Assembly: GCA_002749535.1 (NCBI GenBank)
Contig: MZZL01000408.1
Span: forward strand, 480,693 to 544,692
Direction: 5' to 3'
From: Apophysomyces variabilis
Taxonomy: Eukaryota > Mucoromycota > Mucoromycetes > Mucorales > Mucoraceae
DNA length: 64,000 bases
A program made the translations under genes and the position numbers. Under the pieces are notes generated by a model. It was not told where the DNA came from, ran no database searches, and saw only the letters and a list, made by a program, of their open reading frames with translations. Below, in pieces: positions 11,192 to 23,889 of the stretch. Within the stretch, counting starts at the first letter, position 1, and each line of letters opens with the position of its first letter.

Positions 11192-12156
11192 GTTCTCTTA
11201 ATTTTTATAGAATACCTATTGTCTGCTAAAGTTTCTACAGTCTTCTTATCTCATATGGTTTGAAAGTTCGTCTGCATCACACCCGGTAAAAAACTATCTT
11301 GGTATGTCTTTGATAGAGTACGTAAAAGTTGCTGCATCTTCGGGTGCATCCGAACAAAGTTTACATAGTTTATGCCATTTCCATTTCATTGTACAACGGT
11401 ATTGCATGGAATGTTACATAAATATTACAGTGTAGATACAGTTTATAACTCGGTCTATTATTCCCATCAATAATACCTCAATGTCTATCTTGATTCAAAA
11501 TTATGTCATGCTTACAGAAAATGACGGGAAAAGAACGAAAATAACATGTGAAGGAAAATAAACAAGTGGGTGACATGATTTCCATTAGCAGTTTTCTGCT
11601 AGATAACCGGAATAATAATTCAAATTCCTAACTGCATCGTATTCACAGCAGTAAAAGTGCAAGAATACACAAAGTACCCTTTATTGATCTTTTTGCAAGT
11701 AGGACATCTTGACAACCCGCAATGCATCTCAAGTTCTGATATTAAGAAGTCCATTTGCTTATGGGATAGATTGTTAAGGTATTAGGTATGTCATTATTCT
11801 AGCTTACAGACTCTGGATGCGTCTTATAGAGGTTTGTGGATTACTTTTTTTTTTCGAGCTAAGTGAATGACATCGACTTTCAACTTAGCACTATCTAGTT
11901 TCTTCGGTTTATTCATTCGTTCAAATGAGCGCAAAAATAATAATCGTGTTCGCCCGGGCTAGATCAATGTGATAAAAATTGGGGGGGGGGGAATAGACGC
12001 CAAGTCTGTTGAATCTATTTCCTCTAATACAAACCGTCCATTCAATCCACATGCCTAATACATATCGATATCTCCGCAAAATGTATCCATCGCATCAGGG
12101 CCCCTGTCCGGCCTGCTGTCGCCCGCTTCTTCCTTGCAAAAAGGCTTTTTTGATAC
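11192..12156. other. Intergenic, no gene seen
   Basis: AT-rich. It includes an 11-base run of G at 11981-11991. Nothing else is recognisable. Confidence 0.45.
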
Positions 12157-12294
12157 TCACGCCCTTCCCCGATATTTTTCCATAGGGAAACTAGAATCTA
12201 TCATCTCAAGAAGTGAAGCGTTGTGTTGTTTGAGCCTACTAATTTCAGCCTTGGCAGCAGCGAGTTCTGATTTCGACTGTTTAACAGTGGGCAT
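12157..12294 (-). CDS. Short coiled-coil ORF, hypothetical
   Basis: A 45-residue frame starting at ATG 12294. It contains a leucine-zipper-like run, LAAAKAEISRLKQHNASLLE. The stop at 12157-12159 overlaps a GTGAGT, so it could be the first exon of something longer, but the downstream sequence gives no convincing second exon. Low support. Confidence 0.25.
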   Translation of the reverse strand: MPTVKQSKSELAAAKAEISRLKQHNASLLEMIDSSFPMEKYRGRA

Positions 12295-12562
12295 GGGGAG
12301 AGCTCAAGGATGTGGATGCACTTTTAAAATGAGGTAAAGCGGTAGCCAAGCAGAAAAAGGACGGCATTGAATTTTTTTTTTTTTTCATTTGTTGCGACAT
12401 TTAATTCCACTGGGCTGCGACTTCGATTTTCGTAGTTTGCGAAATTATTTTTGGGAGATACTGTATATATTACAAATTCGTACTTTTGTATTCAAATTTC
12501 GTACAAGATATGAAGAAATCAATAACAAAAGCAAGTGACAGAATGAAAGAGCAAATCTATCG

Positions 12563-15500
12563 TCATTGATCGGCAGAATCAAAGTCGCCTTGTTCTTCAG
12601 AATCCCTCCCTTGTTCAATCAGTTCATCGATAACCGAACTTCTTAATCGAATCTCTTTCTCCATCAACAGACTCAAGACCTCATGCAACTCTTTCTCTGT
12701 CATTCTCTGAGCTAGCAATCGGATACCGAGTAAATATAGTTCTACATCTCAAAATTAATTTTTCAAACGGATCATCATTGGTGCTTACCTTTTGACCATG
12801 GGCATTCGCGGACGGAGCGATAGAATAGAGAAAGAGCTTGGGCGGTATTACCCTGACGCACCTCATGTTCAATGTATAGTTTCCATAACACGATGGATGA
12901 TCTGGTACCAGGACTCTCCACTGCCCGTTCGAATAAAGAACGAACTTGATTTATGTCATAAGGATGACTTCGATGTAGCTCACTGTAAAGGGCAGATATC
13001 CATAGTATAACATTTGGGTCCCTAAGAAAGTATCTGTTATATCGTGATATACAATGATGTCCTGTGCTTACTTGTCCAACGCTTGACTGAAAAGAGTACG
13101 CACTCGATTTCGAATCTTCGTTCGTTTCTCGTTCCAGATGTATAAAGAGAGAAAAACTGTATTGTTCGGGAATAGAGAAAGCGCTCGTTCCATGGCATTA
13201 CGCAACAGAGTCGGCTTATAGCCACCATACCCACGAGCAGCATGGCGATATAACAACTCTGCATACGCGATCCACATTGTCTCAGACGTAAATCCTCGCT
13301 CGGCCCGGCGCTCCTCAATATAGGAGAAAACACGCTCATAAATAGCGCAAGCTGATGCAATACCCACAGTAAGATACTCGAACAAGCCATAACAAACGTT
13401 GTAATGCTGTGCCATTTGAATATCGTTTTCGACCCCAACTAGTGTCGAATATTGGGCCGTCTTCTGCGTAAAATACTAAAGTTGCTATAAGTGACAACTG
13501 CTAAGGAAAGCCATTTATGATCATTACTTCTCGGGTTTTCAGTATTTGAGTTTTTGACGGCAACGCCATAGTTTCGTCTAATATTTTCTCATCAATCAAG
13601 TCGAACTATTACGTTGTTATTTTACCGTAAGGCTTTCCTTCTGCCATAGATACTAATATTTTGAGCGCCTCATCATATCTATCATATTCGACCTCCATTT
13701 GGGCAAACATTCGATAAATAAGCGGTAGATGGAGTTTCTGGGCGTCAGGGAAAGTTTGACATGTTGCCAATGCTGTCTGATAGACTTTGCGCGCCTAAAG
13801 ATAATGGCTTAGCAGCGGTATACTCTTGATCATTTCTTTACCTCCTTCGGACGATCATGGCTCTTTTCCATTTGTGCATAGGCGTTCCAAAGGATAAGAT
13901 TCGTTCGGTGTTCTTTTAGCAACGACTTAGCAAGCTGTCGACCACTAAAACTCGCTGTCAGCTGTTACACTGTATAATTGATCCTTTACCCTTTATAACC
14001 ACAACTAGATTCAAAAGAAAGATAGCAGATAATCAAATGTTCATTCTGGTCAAGGGAAATCAACTGTTGAAATGCATTTCTAAAAGGCCTGTCAGCGAAA
14101 GCGATTCCACGGTAGACACAAAGTACCTTGCAAATCCAACATCAACATCACCGTCAACGTGTTGTTTTCCATGACAACCGAACCAATGCCGATCTCTAGC
14201 AAACAGCTCTGATACTCCTACTGGATATGATACAGGAAGATCTTGCGGATCTTTACTCTCATCGGCGGTATAATCGGGCTCCATAGGTACTCCATCAATG
14301 TAGTATACAAGCCTTCTAGAAGGTTGCGGTTGCGGCCAAAACTGTTTAAGTTTCAGGTCATTATGCGTGAAAGTATCTGTGCAGAAATGCGTATTGGTGC
14401 CAACACCAGGTGGTGTATAGGGTAGACCGAGGAAGACAAAATTGCTATAGATCAAACTTGTGCGTGCCCCCTGGGTTGTAATGTTGAACAGGAAACCGCG
14501 AAGATCGTCCGATAGTACGATTCGATACGGGTCTTCGTCCACCTCCTCGGATTTCATTTCTTTTCTTCCATGTCAGTACAAGACACATAGTTTGTAATAA
14601 TAATACTAACGATTCATCCGGAACGGTAATCGATGCGTTCTTTCTTTCATCTCCTCTAATCGCACCCAGTCTTGCAAGCTAAATACTAAAGATCTTGTTA
14701 TTAGTAATTCCAGCTCTGAGTAAACTTCATCTCATACCGTCGGGTTCTTCCTCGTCTTCCTCATCAGAAGCAATGTTCAGATCGATATCTTGTCCACCTG
14801 TTTTTGGGGGGAAAACAAGTGAGCTTGCTTGATAGCGTAGTAGGAGATGTCAGCTTACGAGATTTTGCCTCATAGTAATTCTTCCATCCTTGTGCATTCT
14901 AATAACCTTATTAGCTACATTGGACAACACAGAACGCAATAGTGATGTTACCTTTTCACCAAATCTTGCCACTTCACTGTCCCAAAAATCGGCAAATTCA
15001 GAGAGCATGTTATCAAACGAATATTTATCATTTGAAGCGTGAAACGCTGAAGGCTGGAATAGGCAAAATTCGACCAATGCTTGTAGGTTGGCAAAGGCCT
15101 TTTCGTGATAGCCTTTGAAACTGTGAGTAATGGATGGCGACGAGAATTAAACATACCAGATTGCTTCATGAACAAGCAACTCCTTAAGAAAATATACACC
15201 ATAACGGATTCGATATTTTCACGTTCTGGATACACACATATTCAGCTGGTTACTTATTTACATATGCTTCTTACCTTCATAATTATCGTTTCGGTCACGG
15301 CTGTTCTGTAATCGCCGAGCGATTCTATTAAGTGTAGATAAACAATCCTCAAAGACTTTCAGACATTGGGAAAATGAAAAACTTGCAAAATTGGTCTGTC
15401 TGAGATTGATATAATCTGCCCATAACCGAATAGACTGAGGATTCTTTTTTAAAACTGCATCCCATTCTCGTAACAGAGTTAACGTGCTAGATGATGCATA

Positions 15501-17023
15501 AATGGAAAGCTTAATCTTATGATATGTTTGACTTACTCCCAAAGCTCTCCGCCACATCTCAGATACGCAACTAGAAGATCTTCGCTGTCTGGATTTTTCT
15601 CACGTGCCTTTTCAAATATGCTCATCTTGACTTCGTTCAAACTGGCCTTGTTTGCTTTACTTTTAGACTTATACTCTGCTCCAGACACCAATCCCAGAGC
15701 GGCTTCATCCTGAAATTCAATAAATGCTAACCAAAGCTGAACGTCATTGGGATTCTATATCTTAATGTTAATAAAAACATAGGATATTCTAATATATGAG
15801 CACCTCTGTAAGCTCCTTGTTAAACCAAATCGTACGTTGTCGCACATATTCATCAAAACTTTGACCACCATCATTTTCATTTTCCTCTTCTTCCTCATCC
15901 TCTCGTTTGCTGATCCCTTGGATATCTCGATAGTCGACACCACTGGAAATCACACCTTCATCTAGCGGCTTTTTAGTGTGTTTCCCTTCCGGTTCCAATA
16001 ACACGCGATCTTTGCCATTGGCGAAGGTGTCTTCAGATTCCCCTAAACTATCTGGTTTGATACGCAGTCTACCGATGGTAGGTCAGCAGCGGAAAAAATA
16101 AGGGGCATGTATTACCTCTTCATTGCTTTATCCGTTTCTTGCCATGCGTATTCTGCATCGGTATACCGTAACAGTTTCTACACCATACCATGAGCCATCT
16201 GTGATTTTCATCTTCAGCGTGTACCTGTCGTCTATGACTCTCCGTCAAAACCGTCAGAATCTTTCCGGACTTAGCACTAGCTGAATCTATCCTCGCCTGC
16301 GGTGGGAAACCAATAATGCTTCCACCTATAGAATCCATGCTGTCAGCTCCTTTACGGTAGTTTCAGTTCAAATCTCACCTCCGGAGCGGTGATAGGATGG
16401 TATGTTGTACGCATGATTTTTGCCGTAGTAAAGATTGTCGCTGTCTCCTTGCTTGTCAATGACGAACAGGCACCCTGTTTCTAATCTTCCGCTAGTTTAT
16501 ACCTTTAGCCGATGCAATCCAATGACATGGTACACTTACGAGGTTGCAGGGGGTGAATCCCGCGATGATCGCTGCGTGCAATGAATGAGATCATTCAGGG
16601 ATTGTCCGTAGGTCATACCTCTTTTCGTCGACGTGGGGATCGCGATCGCGTTCGTGATCTATGTCTACGTCGTTCACGCCCAGAAGGTGAAGAAGATCGA
16701 TTCCTGCGACTTTCTCTAGATCGATCTCGTTTACGTTTCTTCTGTTTGCGGTCATGTCTGCTATCACGGTCGGAATCTCTTGACTGATTCAGCTCTATAT
16801 GCACACTGATAAATAACTAACATTCTCAGTAAGCAAATATACCGCTGATGTCAGGAGCGCTTGCGAACGAGGGGGCGGGAATACGGGAGGAAATATCAGG
16901 TGCACTCGAGAATGAACGTGGAGGAGGTATCGGGCGACCTATCTGCGTAAACAATGATGACGACGCAGAGAGGCCTTGCGAGTGCATCTCGGTAATCGAG
17001 TCTTGCTTCTCATTGGAACCCAT
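12563..17023 (-). CDS. NRDE2: NRDE-2 family nuclear RNA-interference/RNA-processing factor
   Basis: I could join 22 minus-strand exons, all GT-AG and in frame, from ATG 17023 to TGA 12563, giving 1,146 residues. First exons: 16843-17023, 16619-16794, 16540-16571 (32 nt), 16379-16491, 16225-16325. Last exons: 13072-13475, 12789-13021, 12563-12747. The N-terminus is disordered with an Arg/Ser/Asp-rich tract (about 60-120). It is followed by the conserved NRDE-2 block: DNLYYGKNHAYNIPSYHR, GGSIIGFP, then VDYRDIQG near 290 and RTIWFNKELTE. The rest consists of HAT/TPR-like helical repeats (QLWLAFIEFQ, IRLWADYINLR, LILWNAYAQME, VILWISALYSEL, IVLWKLYIEHE). NRDE-2 proteins act in the nucleus with Mtr4-type helicases and splicing factors, and in worms and fission yeast in small-RNA silencing. 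The exact role here is inference. Confidence 0.9.
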
Positions 17024-17351
17024 CAAGCTACTGGATTATGAAGAGATTAGGACAAGTCACCAACTACAGCCGGAGAAACCCTACTTTTTCCTGTGCAGTG
17101 ACTTAGCTCCCATTGACGGAAATCGGCCGTCTCTGTTCTTCAAGCAGACTGCGACAGATCACATAAATTTGACAGTGAAAAAGCGACAACTTAGATGTAA
17201 GCTTAGTATTAAGAATGAGTATATGCATTCAAGCACACAATATGGTTATTTCGAGGTGGCAGCAAACAGCAAAAGAGTAAAGCATAGAAGGGTCCTAAGA
17301 GACCCATCTGGCATCTGGCGAGCCTTGTTTAAATCATTTAATTAACTTTAT
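17024..17351. promoter_or_regulatory. Gap upstream of the NRDE2 start
   Basis: A 328-bp gap between the NRDE2 start and the 3' end of the SGNH gene, which is on the same strand, so it should hold the NRDE2 promoter. An opposite-strand frame at 16848-17345 exists, but half of it is antisense to NRDE2 exon 1 and it has no motif. Confidence 0.35.
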
Positions 17352-18583
17352 TTAAACCGGAGAATAGTGCTTCATAGGTGGCATTTGGGCAGATGTCCTT
17401 CCTGTCTTCCAGAAGGACTTGAATGTGTTGACTATTCTATTACGGCGCAGAATTAGGATGATCATGATGACAAGGAATATAAGAAGGAAAAGATAAGCAT
17501 ATTGTAGACCTTGGCTCGATAGTGTAGTCCCGTCGGTTTGATTATCGTACACCAATTCTTCACCAGAGGATGTTGTCGGATTGCTGTTTTCATGCTTTGG
17601 TGATTCAGGGCTTTCTGTTGGGGCTGCGATGGGGATTGGTGTACTTTCTTTAAAGTCGAATGGATTTGCTGAAATGATATTGTTTGCTATTGCTTTGTGT
17701 CCAGCTATTACGTTCCACAGTTAGTTTAATCGGCAAGGATCTAATTTTCTTACCTCCAGTCATATGTAATGAATCCCACCATAGGTAGTCATCTACCTTG
17801 TCCAGACATTGACCTTGGCATTTATCCCAATAAGCATGTTCAACATCTTTCATGCCATATCCTTCTGGATCGCCCAGAACATAGCTGAACGTGGTATAGG
17901 AATCGATGTAGGATAAGCGCATTTTTGATTCGCTCTCAAAATCATTTACTATGTCTTCTAATCCTGCATTGAATTCCTGAACTCGCTGCTTGACAGAATT
18001 TTTCAATTTGTTCTTTGTGTAGAATGGGGCATACTCCAGTGGCGGTATTCCCACAATCATGACCCTGCTTGTAGGATCAGATTTCTCCAATGCTGACTAT
18101 AAATGAATAATAATCAGCTTGAGCCAGAAAAACTGAACGTATTTTCCGCTTACAATCTGATCGCTGACACATTTAATAAGTTGATCAACTTCCTTATCTA
18201 TCATTGATGCTTTGTGTAAGACAGACAGCAAGATTGTTGTCATATTGACTAACCCTGGACGCCAACGACGTCTGTAACTCCAAAGAAGAGAGCATGCACA
18301 TTGTTTTTGCCTGTTGCGAAGGAGGGTTTGGCTTTTTCGATCTGTGAGGCGATGTCGGAATCCATGCCCTTATGAGGACATGTCCATGCTGCAGTTTGTG
18401 CATAGCTCATAAGCTTTGTATTCCAGGAGGTTGCCAGCAACTCGCTCCATAGAGGTCCATTCGTTTTACGTGGTGTATGGCTGAGATCTGCAAGGTATCA
18501 GCTGCAGCCCATATCTCTCAGTTCTTATTTTCTTTACCTGAATACGAGTCGCCATAAATAAAAAGTTGATCAACTTCAGCCAT
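17352..18583 (-). CDS. SGNH/GDSL-type hydrolase with C-terminal transmembrane anchor
   Basis: Five exons (18538-18583, 18254-18487, 18154-18209, 17754-18096, 17352-17704) give 343 residues. Block I of the SGNH fold is at the N-terminus (LFIYGDSYSD, nucleophile Ser13). It is followed by NGPLWSELLA, as in lipase/esterase members of the family. The catalytic Asp-x-x-His pair is in WWDSLHMTGAGHKAIANNI. After a Pro/Ser/Glu-rich linker there is one strong membrane helix (YLFLLIFLVIMIILIL) and a short basic tail. Likely a carboxylesterase or lipase acting on lipid or cell-wall esters; the substrate is unknown. With the ATG chosen there is no signal peptide, which is odd for a protein with only a C-terminal helix. 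An upstream exon supplying a signal sequence is possible, although the frames I tried do not splice cleanly. Confidence 0.8.
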
Positions 18584-19905
18584 AATGTGTTCTATCGAGT
18601 ATGTGTGGCCTTACAGCACCAAAATCGAGGCTAATAAATAGTTTGTCTGCGCCTAGCAAAGAATGAGTGGCCTGACATTTGGTTCCCTTTTAGGTAGACG
18701 CTATTTTTGTATTCGAGGGCGGAGTCACCATAACAAATGAATGGGTCACACGGCACAAAACATCTGTTCATTTTTCCACCATTTCCTTTTTTTTGCTCCT
18801 CTGCACTGTGAAGGAATGGGCAGTTTGATGTATTTCCAAATTAAGGAGCAGAGGATCAAGGCCATGTCTCTGTTGTGTAATAAGTAAACTTCAAGGAAAT
18901 GTTGTTGTGGCTAATAGTACGTTGTTGGCTACAACCGCGTTTTACTTTGTATCTTATGAAACAGCTTGGAAAATTACCAATGCCCAAAGAACAGAGCACT
19001 GCACTTTTGTTTCTTTCTGCTCTCAGAGTGAAGCTGCTTATAAAAAGGCATTTCGTTTTTGAATTTTCTATATTCGTAACTCGGTCAGGATTTTACTGTT
19101 CCGGCCGCTGGTTACATCCGGGTTTGGAGGCACTTTATTGCATGATGACTCCTAAAGAGAATCATAGTATGGTGCCTACGAACCTTCCATGTACCTAAAA
19201 CAGCATTGAGATGATCCCGGAGAGGAGACATGTAGAAGTCTCCGCACAATTTCTCTGGTCCTTACTCAGAACAAGCTGGAAAGAGCGAAGGAATTGTGCA
19301 TCACTGTTACTAAAGGTACTGGTTTACTTTTCTGCGGGCTTCTAGGCCAACATAGTCCGTCTAGATCTTGCATAAGTTGATCAGATTGGAAGACGACAAC
19401 TTCAGAGTCCTTCCGAGGCACTGAATCTCATATTTCTTCATTGTCTGCTTCAATGACTGAAGGGTTGTGCATGGTATATTGCCGGCTATTCCAGCAAATA
19501 TATCATCATTGAAAATTTCTTATCAATTATCCTTCGGTTTGAACAAGGAAAGACAGGTGAAGACACTGTTTGACATGGATGACAATTCATTTCTAATTCC
19601 GATCATGCAATCTGAGTTCCTTGACTGCACACAGGGTGTCAAACTTGCTGCGAGCCTATCCCTGAGTGTGCTTCATCCAGATGATAACCATTTACGAGTC
19701 AAAACACATCCATCCAATGCGTTATTATATCCCAATTATAAACTAAGATTGATGTCCTTAAAACACTCTTATGTCATTTTCAGCTGGATCCTCAGCATAA
19801 TATTTAAAGTCTTGATTACAGAAAGGGTCATTGTATGCAAAGGATGTATTTGTTAAGGGACTGCGTCATTATGTAGTTAGATATAAAAGCTGATAGATCG
19901 ATATT
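18584..19905. other. Intergenic, no gene seen
   Basis: About 1.3 kb. The longest open frame (19467-19856, +) has no domain, no codon-like regularity and no plausible splice partner. It holds the promoter of the SGNH gene and the 3' flank of IWR1. Confidence 0.45.
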
Positions 19906-21326
19906 CTAAAGTTGGTAATCATCGTCTTCGCTGGATAGCTCGTAGCCATATTCTGACATATGAACCATAAGTATTCAACTCTTCCAATAATCATTTTCAT
20001 TTACTCACGCTCCTCATATTCTTCGTCACTTTCTTCATCAGGATAGTCATTCTGGTAATAATCCTCGGCTAAAATACGCCTCGGCAAAGATTGGTAATTA
20101 GGGTAAAAGACGGTTTATAATAAACATACCATTAGAATCCTCGTCTTCAATATCACCCACTTCGCTGTCTTCATCGTCGTTCACGTACTCAGACTCGTTT
20201 TCAAACCAAACGCTATACGAAAACATGAATGACATGATGTTGCCAAATACTAGCATCATACAGTGAACCGATATTGCCGCTATGAAGTTCCGTAGCATTG
20301 CCAGAGTCATCCCGATAATAAACGTCGTACACGTAATCTTCAGTTTCCTCTGGTCTTTCATTCACTAGTAGCAGGATCATGTTAAACAATAGCAGGTGCT
20401 TGTATAATCCCTCTCACATGTGAGATATTCCTTGACCATAGGAATGAAGTTACACATGATATCATCCGGATCATCAATTCCTTCATCTAGATAAAGTCTT
20501 CAACGCACATTAATAACCGATATGCGGCAATAAATATATCCTACTTCGGTTGCTTTTGGTCGTCCTCTTTTACAGCCTCATACATCTGAAAAAGATCTTC
20601 GGCTGCTTTGTCTGATGCGCTTTGAACACTAAGTAATGCATTAAGTACGCTTTATATAGCTCCTCGACCGACAAATTACACTGGCGGCATATTGCTCGCG
20701 CTCCTTGCACGGTTTTGGTTAATCACTCGATAACGAGCTTGACGAGTGGTTTTCTATAGCAGGTGGTTCAATATTTCCAACTACTACACCGCTATACTTA
20801 CCTGTTGCTGTTCCATCAATCGATCTTTACGTTCATTTAGATCAGGTGTATGTGGTCGGCTTCCTGGTTGTATACGCCTGGTAATTCGCTCCTAATATCG
20901 ATTGAGACGAACCCCTAGCATTCACAAGCTTCATACCTTCAATTTTTGAGCTTCTGTAACATTTTTGAAACTAGTTTCCTCTACTGTTTCAGCTAACCGA
21001 AAGAGCTTTGGCAAATTCGCGGCCGAGACTAAATCATTATCAAGAAATCAATCTTCGGGCGTTATCAATAAAAGATCATTGCCTACCACTAAGAGGAGAT
21101 TCGCCACGATATTTTGTACTACTGTCTTTTCGCAAGCGTTTGTCGACATGTCTTTCTTGCTCCTGATGCACCACTGATCAAACGATCAATACTTTGTTTA
21201 TGTGTTGCCACATTTACATAACGCGTCTAGTGGCTCTTCATTGCGTTTGCGTTTGATTCGTAGAATGGTAATTTGTGACGATCCGTTCGCATCGCCCGGT
21301 TTGACTTCTAACTTCTCTGACTGCAT
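19906..21326 (-). CDS. IWR1: Iwr1-like RNA polymerase II nuclear-import factor (SLC7A6OS family)
   Basis: Eleven short exons join in frame (first 21218-21326, last 19906-19952; others 20009-20068, 20130-20212, 20262-20364, 20418-20497, 20545-20628, 20680-20753, 20802-20891, 20937-21028, 21087-21173) to give 302 residues. The N-terminus has the family signature ITILRIKRKRNEEPLDAL, which also serves as the bipartite-like nuclear localisation signal. The C-terminal half has ICNFIP-like IMCNFIPMVKEYL, then EDYVYDVYYRDD, then the acidic series SEYVNDDEDSE, EDEDSNAEDYY and NDYPDEESDEEYEE. In yeast, Iwr1 binds assembled Pol II in the cytoplasm and brings it into the nucleus. High exon density for a small protein; no truncation seen. 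Confidence 0.88.
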
Positions 21327-21899
21327 CGCACGGGTCGTAGCAGGTTGCTTTTATTTAACAGTCTTAAAAGGGATTTGTTATAGACAAATGCACCGGGCAC
21401 ACACTTAATGCAAATCCTGCCAAAAATTTGGGTTGATGACGTTACTCCGTCCATCAATTTTTGGTTTGGGCTTGAAATGTCCAATGCCAGTGAAAATGGC
21501 AGGAATACGCTTCGCTCGGCTTGGCGAACTAAGAGGCCATTATTATTCAAATCATAACATGAATAGCTTTTATTCTATGCAAAGAGATTCATATTTTGTT
21601 GGGCAAGTGAAAAGATATTTATATTCCATTTATATGATCGTCGACCCGATTTAACCAGGTATGCATTAATCGTACCATCGTTCGCGGCAGTGGTTCGAAG
21701 ATATTTTTATTAGTTGGAGAAAACATCAATAAAAACCAGTCAAGGACAAAGGAGCAATAAAGGAAAGATACAATCGGTTAACGTTGATATATCAATGAAA
21801 AGCCAGTCGAAACAGCATAAAACAATAAAAGCAATATTATCTTTTACTAGCAATGTCAACGCTAATGGTACACAGGCAAAACATATTAGAATCCTCAGT
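21327..21899. other. Intergenic between IWR1 and the broken F-box gene
   Basis: Contains the IWR1 promoter on its left side. Short open frames on both strands have no recognisable motif. Confidence 0.4.
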
Positions 21900-23574
21900 T
21901 TATCTCACATCATCGCGAAGCTCGGCACCGTTAAGAACTATCCTGTCAACATAAGAACATTGGATCGACGTAATGATTCTCCCCGTGCTGAATACATCGG
22001 CACGATTGTTATTTTCATCCGGGGCAGCAATGATTTCCTCGATTCGGTAAGGTCTCAAGTTATCAGCATAACCTGGGATTGCACCATACATCTCGAAAGT
22101 AGAATACCATTTTGTGCAGCCCACAATTTCTTGGATTTTGTTTGATCCACACCGCTTTCTGCTAGGCTCTTTAATCCTTTCTTCTGCAGTCATCCGCGTA
22201 AGCTTGAATACATAACTGTAGGAGGAACTGACGACGAGTTGTCTAAGCCCAGGTTGCGGATAATATATGTTAACCGGGTAGTTACGACCAGAAAGGTAGT
22301 GACAGTCGAGAGATACAATACGAGGACAACGTTGTGACAGATACGTATAGAGTTCGTTCGCAATGTCTTTTGCTGATATTTTAACATCCTTGAGACAATA
22401 TTGAATACCCCTCGAACGAAATTTCTCAACCCCAATGCGAGGCCCTTTGATGGATAAAACCTGAAGACTTCTTAGCTGTTTCAGAAGCATATCAATCCTA
22501 AAATAATAGTTCGAACATTCAAGAGTCAAGTCCGTTAATGTGCGGCAATGACATAGCAGATCAAGAACCACTTTGACCGGTATGTCGTTCTGCACATGGG
22601 CATTGACTTCGGATAAAGTTTCATCGAAGCAGTCGACAACCCTTGAAAACCAAGATGCGTAGTATATGTGCAATAGCGGAGCATGTATGGATTTGAGAAT
22701 ATCCACGAATGAACAGTAAGCTGAATAGTCATTAATTGACAGTCTTCTCAGCCAGAAGCACGATTTCGCTAAGGTGTGAATTTCATCCGGTGGGTGCAAT
22801 TCTCCTCTTGGTTTGTAGATACTGAGCGTTTCAAGTCTTTGGTATTTCTTCGCAAGATATTCACCCCATCTTCCATAGTATTCTGTAACCAAGCTCAGTT
22901 GCCGCACCGTGTCGCAAGGTACTATGTTTTGTGACAATGACCCGTAAACTTGAGTAAACAATGTGAAGGAATAGAGACGCGGGTGTTTGTTATGAATCGT
23001 TTCCAAGTCAGTATATTGTAATTCTCCGGCTATACCATACCCTCGACGTGGTCTTTCTATGGTCAGGTGTTCAATAGCGGGTAGTTGCTCAATTATTTTG
23101 ATCCAAAATTGGATACTTTCAGCAGCAATATTAAGGGTAACCAGTCGATCTTCGTAGAAACTCAGTGGGTAACGATGCTAGGAATCCCGTCAAGCATTCC
23201 AGCATAAATTTTTCTAAGGACGTCCAGTTATTGAAGCATGATAGACAGTTCATGCCAAACGACGTTTTTACCGCTATCTCAGTTACAAAAGGGCAATGGC
23301 GCGCAAGATAGCACACATCAGATCCTGTCCGATTGTCAGAGATTGTAAGCTTGCGTGCGAGCTCGCCGAGTTTGCAATGTGTTATCGGGTTCATAACACT
23401 GTTAAGAAACAATCGCAACCTCGATCCCGATGTGACATCGACAGTGTTATACAACACAGGTGTCAATGCATTGTTCCATGCGCGACATACGTTGAGAGAA
23501 ATGCATAGAGTTCTTTGAGATAGTCGGTTTCCGATGTTGATCATTGTTTCGGCTGGAACCGTATAGCTCGACAA
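21900..23574 (-). pseudogene. F-box/LRR-like protein gene, disrupted
   Basis: Two long frames follow one another on the minus strand. The first (about 23574-23131) encodes an F-box-like start (VPAETMINIGNRLSQ, then VCRAWNNALTPVLYNTV) and leucine-rich helices. The second reads from about 23180 down to 21900 (about 420 residues) and continues the same LRR-like pattern (LVTLNI, QLPAIEHLTIE, LETLSIY, LTDLTLECSNY, LRSLQVLSIKG). They differ by one base in phase near 23165-23185, and no GT-AG pair restores the frame. The first frame also lacks an ATG before the F-box: a TAG precedes the conserved FPTRLSSYTVP segment. This fits a recent one-base frameshift plus loss of the start, or a sequence error plus an unseen first exon. 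Intact members would be SCF ubiquitin-ligase substrate receptors. Confidence 0.7.
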
Positions 23575-23889
23575 GCGTGTGGGAAACTAACATCTGGCGA
23601 CAGTACATAGCCTATCCCCTTCCATAATTGAATGCTTCTTTTCTAGCGTTGGTGGGAAAAGAAATTCACAGATCTATGGGTTTGCAAACGTTTGATATGA
23701 GATAATGATATAATGTATCATGTTCGTCACATTCACATGGATTCATTCTGGAATATATTGACAGCAAATAAAACTAAATCCAGTATGGGGTACATATTGT
23801 AGCATATATACAGTGTTTAACTTCTGCCGAGGGGTTACCGCTTTGAGAAAGACCTAAAAAAGGTAAAAAGAAACTGGGGCTAGAAAGTA

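Noticed and set aside
16340..16400. tRNA B-box-like sequence (AGTTCAAATCTCACC)
   Set aside because: It is inside an NRDE2 intron and no A box or cloverleaf can be drawn around it.
16848..17345. Plus-strand 165-residue frame upstream of NRDE2
   Set aside because: About half of it is antisense to NRDE2 exon 1, it has no motif, and the NRDE2 exon is supported by splicing and conservation.
19467..19856. 129-residue plus-strand frame between IWR1 and the SGNH gene
   Set aside because: No motif, no plausible splicing partners and AT-driven composition.
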